DNA from: Ferruginibacter sp.
GTDB lineage: Bacteria; Bacteroidota; Bacteroidia; Chitinophagales; Chitinophagaceae
DNA: 64,000 bases
Reading direction: 5' to 3'
Assembly: GCA_025362235.1 (NCBI GenBank)
Contig: JANYGZ010000016.1
Coordinates: 186,001 to 250,000 of the forward strand
Made by a program: the position numbers and the translations under genes. This document shows, piece after piece, positions 39,388 through 46,990 of the stretch. Numbering within the stretch: position 1 is the stretch's first letter; every line of letters starts with the position of its first letter. The notes under the pieces were generated by a model. It was not told the DNA's origin, ran no database searches, and was given only the letters and a program-made list of their open reading frames with translations.

Positions 39388-40098
39388 ATGAAAATTATCT
39401 CGATTGTTTCACTGTATTTTTTTTGCAGCGCTGCCAGTTTAATTCAACCAAAGAATGTAAAAGTGAACACTATTGCTACTGACCATGATGGATGGCAAAT
39501 ATTGTTTGATGGAAAAACAACCAAAGGCTGGCATACTTATGGCAAAACTGCCGTGAATGAAAGATGGAAAATTTCAGATGGTGCTTTGTATATTGACAAC
39601 ACTGTTAAGGAAGGCGGGGATATAGTGACGGATGAAGAATTTGAAAATTATGATTTGAAACTGGAATGGAAGATTTCTAAAAATGGCAATAGCGGCATCA
39701 TCATAAACATCAATGAAGACACTGTAAAATATAAAGAAACCTATAGATCCGGCCCTGAAATACAGGTACTGGATAATGATGGCCATCCTGACGGAAAAAT
39801 TTTAAAACACCGTGCAGGTGATTTATACGACCTTATAAAAAGTTCTTCAGAACCTGTTAAGGCTGTTGGCGAATGGAATGCCGTAGAAATTATAAGTGAC
39901 AAGGGTAGTTTAAAAATATTTATGAACGGCACCAACGTGGTTACAACCACCATGTGGGACAATAACTGGAAACAACTGATAGCCGGAAGTAAATTTAAAG
40001 ATATGCCTGGTTTTGGAACTTTTAAAAAGGGGAAAATAGCATTACAGGATCATGGAAATGCTGTTTGGTATCGTAATATCAAAATTAAAAAATTATAA
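39388..40098 (+). CDS. DUF1080 (3-keto-disaccharide hydrolase-like) secreted protein
   Basis: A 236-residue secreted protein with a signal peptide and one concanavalin-like DUF1080 domain: GWQILFDGKTTKGWHTYG, YDLKLEWKISKNGNSGIIININED, GPEIQVLDNDGHPDG, EWNAVEIISDKGSLKIFMNG, GKIALQDHGNAVWYRNIKIK. Pfam now names this family 3-keto-disaccharide hydrolase. It should cleave sugars after C3 oxidation. It starts 10 bp after the cytochrome gene and is followed 10 bp later by ThuA. Confidence 0.9.
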   Translation: MKIISIVSLYFFCSAASLIQPKNVKVNTIATDHDGWQILFDGKTTKGWHTYGKTAVNERWKISDGALYIDNTVKEGGDIVTDEEFENYDLKLEWKISKNGNSGIIININEDTVKYKETYRSGPEIQVLDNDGHPDGKILKHRAGDLYDLIKSSSEPVKAVGEWNAVEIISDKGSLKIFMNGTNVVTTTMWDNNWKQLIAGSKFKDMPGFGTFKKGKIALQDHGNAVWYRNIKIKKL

Positions 40099-40108
40099 AA
40101 TAAATACG

Positions 40109-40861
40109 ATGCCAGCTTTTTCATTTACAAAAAATATATTGTTAGCAGTAGTTTTTATTGCGGGTGTTTCTTTTACAGGCAGCCAAAAAGAATCAACTCA
40201 GTTTAAAAAAAATAAAGTACTTATTTTTTCAAAAACAAATGGCTACCGGCATCAAAGTATTGAAGTAGGTATTGCTGCAATAAAAAAATTAGGAGCCGAA
40301 AATAATTTTGATGTTGAAGCAACAGAAGACTCTCTTTATTTAACAGATGCCAATTTTAAAAACTACAAGACCATTATTTTTTTAAGTACCACCGGAACAA
40401 TTTTGGGTAAAGACCAGGAATTGGCGCTGCAGAATTTTATACACAATGGCGGTGGCCTTGTAGGTATACATGCTGCAACAGATTGTGAGTATCAATGGGA
40501 CTGGTATGTAAAAATGATAGGGGGCAATTTTTTATCTCACCCACAGCAACAGGAAGCTAAATTAATAATAGTTGACAATACACATCCATCAACAAAACAC
40601 CTGCCTGCTACCTGGCAAAGAAAAGATGAATGGTATAATTTTAAGAACCTGAACCCAGATTTAACTGTTTTAATAAAGATAGATGAAACATCATATACTG
40701 GTGGTGCAAATGGCAATAATCACCCGATGGCATGGTACCATAGCTTCGAAGGCGGAAAGATATTTTATACAGAACTGGGACATACAAATGAATCTTACAG
40801 CGACCCGCTTTTTTTACAACATGTGCTGGGTGGCATCCAATATACAATGGGCGTAAAATAA
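40109..40861 (+). CDS. ThuA-like (GATase1-fold) secreted protein
   Basis: About 250 residues from the ATG at 40109, which begins a signal peptide (MPAFSFTKNILLAVVFIAGVSFTGS); the track start lies inside the DUF1080 gene. The body is a ThuA domain: KVLIFSKTNGYRHQSIEVG, NYKTIIFLSTTGTILGKDQELALQNFIHNGGGLVGIHAATDCEYQWDWY, PMAWYHSFEGGKIFYTELGHTNESYSDP. ThuA proteins are tied to trehalose/maltose C3 oxidation pathways, which agrees with the surrounding genes. The catalytic role is not settled. Confidence 0.9.
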   Translation: MPAFSFTKNILLAVVFIAGVSFTGSQKESTQFKKNKVLIFSKTNGYRHQSIEVGIAAIKKLGAENNFDVEATEDSLYLTDANFKNYKTIIFLSTTGTILGKDQELALQNFIHNGGGLVGIHAATDCEYQWDWYVKMIGGNFLSHPQQQEAKLIIVDNTHPSTKHLPATWQRKDEWYNFKNLNPDLTVLIKIDETSYTGGANGNNHPMAWYHSFEGGKIFYTELGHTNESYSDPLFLQHVLGGIQYTMGVK

Positions 40862-40870
40862 TGCGAATAA

Positions 40871-40964
40871 ATTTCACACAAAGAAACTAAAGATACAAAG
40901 TTCGCTATTGATGGACAGGTTTTGCTTTGCAGTCTTTGTTTTCGTTGTGCACTTTGTGTGAAAT
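40871..40964. repeat. Long inverted repeat between convergent genes
   Basis: ATTTCACACAAAG (40871-40883) pairs perfectly with CTTTGTGTGAAAT (40952-40964) across about 68 bases. Inner A/T-rich words also partly pair. Repeats of this look are scattered in Bacteroidota intergenic DNA. It may act as terminator or mRNA stabiliser for both flanking genes. Confidence 0.7.
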
Positions 40965-40976
40965 GACTTTTAATTT

Positions 40977-41747
40977 TTACAATTCTCTTATCCAGATATT
41001 GCGATAGCTGATAGGCTCACTTTTATCGCCATGTGCCTGTAATTTAATAGGGGCTGCACCATGTTTTTTATACACGGGTGCTCCGATATAAGCGGTTTGC
41101 CCTTTTAATTCATAATTATTTTGCACCAACACGCCATTTTGAAAAGTTGTTACCCGGGCCGGTGTTTTTAAGGTGCCATCTTCGTTAAAACGTGGAGCCG
41201 TCCATACTATATCGTAAGCCTGCCACTCTCCTGGCTTTTTACAGGCATTTGCCAATGGTATCGATTGTTTGTAAATACTGCCGGCCTGCCCATTTACATA
41301 AGTTGAATTATTGTAATTATCCAATACCTGAAGTTCATAACCTGAATCCCCGGGGCCTGTGCTTGCTAAAAAAACCCCGCTGTTGCCACGGGCTTGTCCT
41401 TCTCCTGTGATATTAAATGGTATGCGCCATTCAATATGCAGTTGATAATCTGTAAATGACTTTTTTGTTTGAATATTACCGACAGCTTTATTTACAGTAA
41501 TTTCATCCTTCTCTACTTTCCATGTCGCAGGTTTTAAGGTATCACTGGTTGTTACCCATTCATCCAGGTTTTTACCGCCAAATAAAATGATAGCGTCAGA
41601 AGGTGCATCTGAATTAACCTTTCCGGGTGTTACTACTTTTGGAACTGGCGTATACACTTCAGTTAATTTTGGGTCCCCCTGCTGTGCGAATGTGGTTGTA
41701 GCAATGATGCCTATTACTACAATAAGCGAAATTTTTTTTACATTCAT
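40977..41747 (-). CDS. DUF1080 (3-keto-disaccharide hydrolase-like) secreted protein, second copy
   Basis: A 256-residue secreted protein with a signal peptide (MNVKKISLIVVIGIIATTTFAQQ) and a DUF1080 domain (AIILFGGKNLDEWVT, YQLHIEWRIPFNITGEGQARGNSGVFLASTG, GYELQVLDNYNNSTYVNGQAGSIY, GEWQAYDIVWTAPRFNEDG, PIKLQAHGDKSEPISYRNIWIREL). It differs markedly from the plus-strand copy, so it is an older paralogue with perhaps another linkage preference. It is convergent with thuA and separated from it by an inverted repeat. Confidence 0.9.
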   Translation of the reverse strand: MNVKKISLIVVIGIIATTTFAQQGDPKLTEVYTPVPKVVTPGKVNSDAPSDAIILFGGKNLDEWVTTSDTLKPATWKVEKDEITVNKAVGNIQTKKSFTDYQLHIEWRIPFNITGEGQARGNSGVFLASTGPGDSGYELQVLDNYNNSTYVNGQAGSIYKQSIPLANACKKPGEWQAYDIVWTAPRFNEDGTLKTPARVTTFQNGVLVQNNYELKGQTAYIGAPVYKKHGAAPIKLQAHGDKSEPISYRNIWIREL

Positions 41748-41868
41748 GTGGCTATTTTTTATGATGATTTATGATTTTTTAAAGAAGTACAAATTAATTA
41801 TTTTTTACTGCCATCCGGCTGTTTTTACAGAAAAAAGAAATGAACATGTTGTTTTAAAAATTGCTGTT

Positions 41869-42666
41869 TCAATAATCAGAATAATCAGTGGGCCTTAAAA
41901 AATAAATGTCTGCCTTTGAAACAGTGTTTTGGTATTGCGGTAAAGCAGATAGCCTTTTCCATGTACTGTCAGCTCCAAAAATTTTCCAGTGTTCATCACG
42001 GGATGCTTTATTTTCAAAAGTGGTCATATACATAAGGTTGGGCATATGGCTGCCACTTAAAACTTCAGCATAAAAAACAGCATTAAACTGCAACCGGTTA
42101 AACAGGTCAACCTCACCACCTTCATTAAACATATTTACTTTTTGCAGGTATAATTTTTCTGTTGCTGCTTCATAACTGCGAAGCTCATATACTCTTTCAG
42201 CACGTGGGGCAGTTAGCGTTGGTGTTTTTAAAACAGGCATATCTCTAAATGCTTTTAAAAGTACGCCCTCTACTCTTTCAAAAGGAGCATTATTAAATGC
42301 TGCATTGGTATAAGCCGAATTATCGCTTTTTAGTAAGGTTCCCGAGCTTAATGAATTCATCAGTGTTTCATATTGCTGCAAATTGGCAAATGGTATCAGC
42401 ACATATATTCTTTTATCGGCAGCAGTATCATTGTCTATAGAGCTGAATACGCCGATATTTTTTAATCCGCTTTTATGCAAAGCAGGCAAATAAGTATTTT
42501 TTAAATACGCATTTGTAACAGATAACTGGTCGGCATTTTTAATGTGATAAATAGTAAGCTGATAAAATTCGCCAGCCGGTCTTTTTTCAGTGGTTGTAAA
42601 ACTGCTGTTAAGCAGCCCCAGCAAACAAGTTAGTACTAATAGCGAAGCAAAAAACAGTTTTTTCAT
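41869..42666 (-). CDS. NIPSNAP-family secreted protein
   Basis: About 265 residues from the ATG at 42666, which starts a signal peptide (MKKLFFASLLVLTCLLGLLNSSF); the track start adds 30 residues of upstream DNA. Two ferredoxin-like alpha+beta modules are seen (FYQLTIYHIKNADQL ... and ERVYELRSYEAATEKLYLQKVNMFNEGGEVDLFNRLQFNAVFYAEVLSG), as in NIPSNAP/dimeric alpha-beta barrel proteins. Function is unknown; members occur often in sugar-oxidation clusters of Bacteroidota and Planctomycetota. Confidence 0.85.
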   Translation of the reverse strand: MKKLFFASLLVLTCLLGLLNSSFTTTEKRPAGEFYQLTIYHIKNADQLSVTNAYLKNTYLPALHKSGLKNIGVFSSIDNDTAADKRIYVLIPFANLQQYETLMNSLSSGTLLKSDNSAYTNAAFNNAPFERVEGVLLKAFRDMPVLKTPTLTAPRAERVYELRSYEAATEKLYLQKVNMFNEGGEVDLFNRLQFNAVFYAEVLSGSHMPNLMYMTTFENKASRDEHWKIFGADSTWKRLSALPQYQNTVSKADIYFLRPTDYSDY

Positions 42667-42837
42667 GTGTGGCAATTGTATGATTATAAATACATAGATG
42701 AAATACAAGATAGGTTTAAAATTTATATTGTATTTGCTAAAATTAAAATGGTGCAAATACAGGCTTATACCAAAACTGCAGTTCTTCTATACTAAAAAGA
42801 AAAACCCCAATACGGTTGCAGTATTTGATAATCTTTT

Positions 42838-43305
42838 TTAAAAAAGATTACGCAGCGCCTGCTGGGCAGCTTTTTCATTTATCTGTCTCAGACGTTTGCT
42901 TAGAATTTTTATAAAGCCCATCGCTACTTCGGGCCTCGATTCAATCAATGCATAAAAAGGTTGCTGGCCTATTTTAAAAACCAGGCAATCTGTTTTTACT
43001 GTAGCAGTAGCACTCCTTGTTTCTGCATCCAGTAATGAAAGTTCACCAAATACTTCTTTTGCCTGTAAAATAGCCAATGTAGTATTTCCTTTATGAATTT
43101 CTATTTCGCCGGTATGAATAATATACATACAATCACCCGGCTCGCCTTCTTTAAAAACCACATCGCCTTGTTTTAATACCTCATGCTGCATCAATGGAGC
43201 CAGTTCTAAAAGAATAGTTTCAGGGGTTTCATTAAAAATACTTAGTGATTTTAACAGCGACACTTTTTCTGTAATTGATAACTCTTGATTATCCGGTGTT
43301 GACAT
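42838..43305 (-). CDS. Stand-alone cyclic nucleotide-binding domain protein
   Basis: A 155-residue Crp-like sensor domain with no DNA-binding domain. The beta-roll (VLKQGDVVFKEGEPGDCMYIIHTGEIEIHKGN) and the phosphate-binding cassette FGELSLLDAETRSATATV, with the key Gly-Glu and Arg, suggest real cyclic nucleotide binding. A helical tail ends it. It may modulate a partner protein; none is encoded next to it, although an HD-domain hydrolase follows on the same strand 311 bp away. Confidence 0.88.
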   Translation of the reverse strand: MSTPDNQELSITEKVSLLKSLSIFNETPETILLELAPLMQHEVLKQGDVVFKEGEPGDCMYIIHTGEIEIHKGNTTLAILQAKEVFGELSLLDAETRSATATVKTDCLVFKIGQQPFYALIESRPEVAMGFIKILSKRLRQINEKAAQQALRNLF

Positions 43306-43616
43306 AAAATAAAATTTAATTGTTTCAATTATAATTCCTCAATAATAAAATTACATACTTAGTTTAATGTACAAAACAGTTTGATAAACTAATCTATATT
43401 CTCATCAATATACTATCAATCAATACCGCATCGGGTTGCCTGTATTTTTAAATATTGTAAAGAACAGGCCAATAGCGAAAAAGGCATTTTTCTTTATTTA
43501 CTATTTGTATAAAAGTAGAATAGAAAAAAGCAACACAAATGTATGTCTTTATCAGCTGCATAAAAACCTGTTGCTCTGTTAACTATTATTCTACGGCTAA
43601 GCTATCAATTTATCTA
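43306..43616. other. Intergenic stretch without recognised gene
   Basis: AT-rich spacer between the cyclic nucleotide-binding and HD-domain genes. No gene or strong hairpin is seen. A near-miss promoter (TTTG, 18 bases, TAATTTTA) precedes the nucleotide-binding gene on the minus strand. Confidence 0.45.
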
Positions 43617-44219
43617 TTAATGTACAGCGGCATCCCTTTTCCTATTTTCCAATAGTTTTTGAATATGCAATAATATTGCCGGGGCACGTTTTTTTTGTGA
43701 TGATTGTGTAAAATAAGTGTGTGATTGTAAAAAATATACCTGCCGCTCTTCCCATTCTTCTTTACTGCCTACTATTTTATATGCCAATACTTCTTTACAC
43801 AAACTGTCGCTGATGGTAAAAAAGTCATCTCTTCCCAGGTAATCAAGATCTGCATCGCAAATAATTTGCTGTAAAATATTTTGGGGCTTCTGGGGCATTT
43901 TTGTTGCCATAATAATGGCACAAATATTTTCTATCATCGTATTATTTACCCCAAAGCCCGGCAATTGCTCCCTTGCCATTTTACACCCAATTTCTTCGTG
44001 GCCTTTATACACTTCTATAAATCCTGCATCATGATAAATGCAGGCAATATGCAGCTCCAGTAAACTATCCTTATCTGTTATTCCTTCGGCCTTTGCTATA
44101 TCCATGCATTGAGCAGTAACATCCATTGTATGATCTAAATTATGATAAGTAAGCAACGGTGAAAGCCGCTCTTTCAGAATGCCAGATACATGATCCTGAA
44201 TAGCATTTACATTTATCAT
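43617..44219 (-). CDS. HD-domain phosphohydrolase
   Basis: A 200-residue soluble protein. HD-superfamily metal ligands are visible in order: His in YHNLDHTMDV (~26-30), the HD pair in IACIYHDAGF (~58-59), and the later Asp in IICDADLDYLG (~125). Such proteins are predicted metal-dependent phosphohydrolases, often acting on nucleotides. Distance to the cyclic nucleotide-binding protein allows a shared signalling theme, but the substrate cannot be told. Confidence 0.87.
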   Translation of the reverse strand: MINVNAIQDHVSGILKERLSPLLTYHNLDHTMDVTAQCMDIAKAEGITDKDSLLELHIACIYHDAGFIEVYKGHEEIGCKMAREQLPGFGVNNTMIENICAIIMATKMPQKPQNILQQIICDADLDYLGRDDFFTISDSLCKEVLAYKIVGSKEEWEERQVYFLQSHTYFTQSSQKKRAPAILLHIQKLLENRKRDAAVH

Positions 44220-44341
44220 AATTAGTTATGTTTGGTATATAAAATCCTTCTATTTGCAAGATTTGATAATGGCACGAAAGAATTATATAAATAAAGATAT
44301 AAAATAAAGTCCTTCTTCCTAATAACGGGCAAAGTTTTTTC

Positions 44342-44375
44342 GGGAAGAAACAAAGTTCAAAAAAATGCAAACAAA
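44342..44375. repeat. Dispersed repeat, copy A
   Basis: Shares the core AAAGTTCAAAAAAnnnnnAACAAA-type sequence with 46177-46210: about 28 of 34 bases match by eye. Both lie in intergenic DNA downstream of or between signalling genes. Confidence 0.6.
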
Positions 44376-44473
44376 TTTTGTCATCAGCATTGCCAGTTTG
44401 CAGAAAAAGCGGATGAGTTTGCGTTCTTATGAATTGACTGTGGGCATGTTGCTTAAATTTTATTTTCTCTCAT

Positions 44474-44560
44474 GCCGAAGGGTTCGTTGAAAAAACATTT
44501 ATCGGTAAATTGTTACCGGCGAAAATCCTGGCGGAAGAGAAAATAAAAAAGTTCTAGCTG
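44474..44560. repeat. Dispersed cassette-like repeat, copy A
   Basis: Resembles 52190-52262, sharing TTCGTTGAAAAAAC, TTTATC, and a CC-GG-CGGAA ending, about 70% identity by eye. Copy B directly precedes the broken hsdR gene. Confidence 0.55.
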
Positions 44561-44826
44561 TGAAACGAAGGTTTTGCAAGCCATCACACTTAGCAGTTCA
44601 GGCACAATACTGCGAAGTCTTAAATTTATGGCACGGACACAACAGGGTATAAGGAACCGATTGTCAATGCCTGAAATAGTAGATAGTTGTTACTTAGTAT
44701 TATGTTCTGAATTATATATTGGTTATTAAATAGGAAAATATTTAACAAACCATTTCGTTACTATAATTTGCCCGACACCTTTTTGGCAGAGTAATTCTTT
44801 ATATAACAGCAATCAAACTTAACAAT

Positions 44827-45318
44827 ATGAAAACTAACAGTTTACACCTCAAAAAAACAAGTTTTATCGTATTATCCTCATTTTTATTATTGGCTTCATT
44901 TAGTGCTGTAGCACAAATTCCAGGATCCAGTTCCAGCAAACCAAAAAAAACAACCAGTGAAGGTTCAGGAAAAAGTGTCTACGATGTTATTCCAGGGTCG
45001 GGTCCCAAAAAAACAACCCGGCCTTCGGGTTCTGGCAAAAGTGTCTATGATGTAGTTCCGGGCTCAGGTCCCAAAAAAACAAGCGCTAACCATCCACACG
45101 GCACCGAAGGAAGAGATCATGACCAAGCTCATCACAGCAAAAAAGGAAAACACGTACCGCCCGGCCAGGCTAAAAAAATATATGGCGGTTCTGCCACTGA
45201 CTATGCTCCAGGCCAGGGGAAAAAGAAAGAAGGACATGAAAATGATAACGAACAGGAACAAGACGATGACAAGCAAAATCATCATGATAAAAAAGAGGGA
45301 AAAAATCATGATGACTAA
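44827..45318 (+). CDS. Secreted charged repeat protein, unrecognised
   Basis: A 163-residue protein I do not recognise. A signal peptide (...LLLASFSAVAQ) is followed by a tandem repeat, GSGKSVYDVIPGSGPKKT and GSGKSVYDVVPGSGPKKT (~48-85), then a His/Lys-rich stretch (HHSKKGKHVPPGQAKKIYGG) and a very acidic, His-rich tail (NDNEQEQDDDKQNHHDKK). The VPPGQAKKIYGG segment looks like the GH-VPPGQAKK motif of small extracellular matrix-type proteins. It is probably disordered and periplasmic or surface-exposed; the His/Asp tail could bind metals. Monocistronic, with a terminator. Confidence 0.75.
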   Translation: MKTNSLHLKKTSFIVLSSFLLLASFSAVAQIPGSSSSKPKKTTSEGSGKSVYDVIPGSGPKKTTRPSGSGKSVYDVVPGSGPKKTSANHPHGTEGRDHDQAHHSKKGKHVPPGQAKKIYGGSATDYAPGQGKKKEGHENDNEQEQDDDKQNHHDKKEGKNHDD

Positions 45319-45345
45319 AAGTTTGAAATAAACAGTAATCAATTT

Positions 45346-45380
45346 AAAAAAATCCCGCGATTGATCACGGGATTTTTTTA
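45346..45380. terminator. Bidirectional terminator
   Basis: Stem ATCCCG / CGGGAT extended by one pair past a mismatch, flanked by an A-run and seven Ts, between the charged repeat protein gene and the convergent beta-barrel gene. Confidence 0.8.
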
Positions 45381-45396
45381 TTTGATTACTGATCCT

Positions 45397-45882
45397 TTAA
45401 TTAAAGAAGTACGCTAACCGAAAATTCAATAACCCTATTGATCCATTTTTATTATACCCATCATAAGATCCGCCTAATTCCACTTTAGGATTAATGGCAT
45501 ATCCCAGGCCAAATGAGTAAGCGGTGGTGGTTGCACTATTGCCACTGTTTGAAATAAATCCAGCACCGATTTTACCGGCAACAAAGAAACTCTTAGAAGG
45601 ATAATACCTAAGACCCACCCTTAACGGTAATAAGTTGGTGGTACCTGCATCGCCATACTTTGAGTTTGCAAATAATGCTGTGTAGCCAAAATCGCCCGTA
45701 ACGGATACTTGTTCCGAAAGCGGGTATAATGCCATTAGGTCAATTCCTAACCCTAAGGAATTTCCGTCCAAATTAGAGACAGGAATACCAATATTGAGGC
45801 CGCCGGAAAATCTAAGCATGGATTGTGCATTACCTTTGAATGCTGCCAACAGGATCGCTGTTGCAAAGAACAGTTTTTTCAT
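45397..45882 (-). CDS. Small outer-membrane beta-barrel protein
   Basis: A 161-residue protein with a signal peptide (MKKLFFATAILLAAFKGNAQ) and alternating strands (SGGLNIGIPVS, LGIDLMALYPLSEQVSVTGDFGYTALF, LLPLRVGLRYYPSKSFFVAGKIGAGFIS, TAYSFGLGYAINPKVELGGSYDGY, GLLNFRLAYFFN). This fits an eight-strand OmpW/OmpA-like porin-family barrel ending in Phe. It has no plug or enzymatic site. Function is unknown. Confidence 0.85.
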   Translation of the reverse strand: MKKLFFATAILLAAFKGNAQSMLRFSGGLNIGIPVSNLDGNSLGLGIDLMALYPLSEQVSVTGDFGYTALFANSKYGDAGTTNLLPLRVGLRYYPSKSFFVAGKIGAGFISNSGNSATTTAYSFGLGYAINPKVELGGSYDGYNKNGSIGLLNFRLAYFFN

Positions 45883-46227
45883 AGTACGTTTTTTTAAAAG
45901 ATTACTTTTTATAATAACAGCAATTTTAGTTAAAAAGTATGATACAAAAATTTTTTTTGATTATTATTTTCCTAAAAACATTGTTCGTTTTCTCATAAAT
46001 TAGCCAAGTGAAGGAGTCTCGCCTGCGTCTTTTTGTTACTGCTTCTGGCGTGGATTTCAACATAGAAGGGTTTGCACAAATGCACTTTCAATAATAAAAT
46101 ACTAACAGTAAAACCACGACGTTGAATAGCTTTTATATTAAGGTATTTTATTTTCCAGAATCGGTTAACTTTCTTTGGGGAACAATAAAGTTCAAAAAAA
46201 CGTAAACAAAGAGCAGCGCTGTAGATT
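45883..46227. other. Gene-free region with a dispersed repeat
   Basis: Spacer between the beta-barrel and LytTR genes. It holds repeat copy B at 46177-46210. The 87-codon minus ORF (45993-46256) overlaps the LytTR gene end and arises from this repeat; it is not called. Confidence 0.5.
46177..46210. repeat. Dispersed repeat, copy B
   Basis: Pairs with 44342-44375; see that entry. Ends 18 bp from the LytTR-regulator stop codon. Confidence 0.6.
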
Positions 46228-46986
46228 TTAACGCCCAAGCCATTCTTTAAATCCATTCACCCTTTCCCTGCTTACAACAGTTTCTGCAGAGGTGGAAGGA
46301 GAAATATCCAATTTTAGTCGTCCACCCAGCCAGGTATGGACTTTTTTTACTGCTTCAATATTTACCAGCAGGTGGCGGTTTACCCTAAAAAAATTATTAG
46401 GTTGCAACTGTTCTTCCAATTGCGACAGGTTGTTTTCCAACATATATTTGGTGCCATTAAAATCTACAGCGAAACAAAGCTTTCCATCAGCAAAACAATA
46501 AGCCGTATTTCCGGTTTTTAAATAACTCAGCTGCTCCCCTCTTTTTATCAGTAAACGTTCCTTATACTTAACTGCATTGATGTCCTGCATCATTTGCAGA
46601 ATTTTATCTGAAAAATTTGTTTGATTTTTTGGGTAAAGCTGTTGGTATTTATTCAATGATTTTTCCAGCTCATTTTCATCAATGGGTTTTAATAAGTAAT
46701 CGATACTGTTTACTTTAAATGCTTTAAGGGTGTACTGGTCAAATGCCGTGGTGAATATTACAGGGGTGGTTATGCTTACCTGTTCAAAAATATCAAAACT
46801 TAACCCGTCGGCCAACTGTATATCCATAAAAATAAGGTCGATATTTTTTGCAGTAGCCAGGTATCGTACACTCGATTCGATGCTATCAGATTTATTTACT
46901 ATTTCAATATCATCATTGTAATTGTGCAATAGTTTTGCAAGCCGGTTAGCCGCAGGTAATTCATCTTCAATAATTATTACTCTCAT
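46228..46986 (-). CDS. LytTR-family response regulator
   Basis: A 252-residue regulator. The receiver domain has IIIEDE, phospho-Asp ~55 in LIFMDIQLADG, Thr in FTTAFD and Lys in LLKPID. A LytTR DNA-binding domain follows (~145-252: LLIKRGEQLSYLKTGNTAYCF ... FFRVNRHLLVNIEAVKKV). It is 4 bp downstream of the LytS-type kinase gene and in one operon with a TonB receptor. It probably controls this or another outer-membrane uptake gene; LytTR proteins bind short direct repeats. Confidence 0.94.
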   Translation of the reverse strand: MRVIIIEDELPAANRLAKLLHNYNDDIEIVNKSDSIESSVRYLATAKNIDLIFMDIQLADGLSFDIFEQVSITTPVIFTTAFDQYTLKAFKVNSIDYLLKPIDENELEKSLNKYQQLYPKNQTNFSDKILQMMQDINAVKYKERLLIKRGEQLSYLKTGNTAYCFADGKLCFAVDFNGTKYMLENNLSQLEEQLQPNNFFRVNRHLLVNIEAVKKVHTWLGGRLKLDISPSTSAETVVSRERVNGFKEWLGR

Positions 46987-46990
46987 TATA

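Larger units (their letters stand above)
44220..44826. other. Gene-free region carrying dispersed repeats
   Basis: Over 600 bp without a credible ORF. It contains three blocks that recur elsewhere in the window: 44342-44375 (also 46177-46210), 44394-44422 (also 51434-51460) and 44474-44560 (also 52190-52262). It looks like decayed mobile or cassette-type sequence. Confidence 0.55.

Noticed and set aside
45993-46256. 87-codon minus-strand ORF
   Set aside because: Generated by the dispersed repeat and overlaps the LytTR gene end. A similar repeat-driven frame occurs at 44140-44370.
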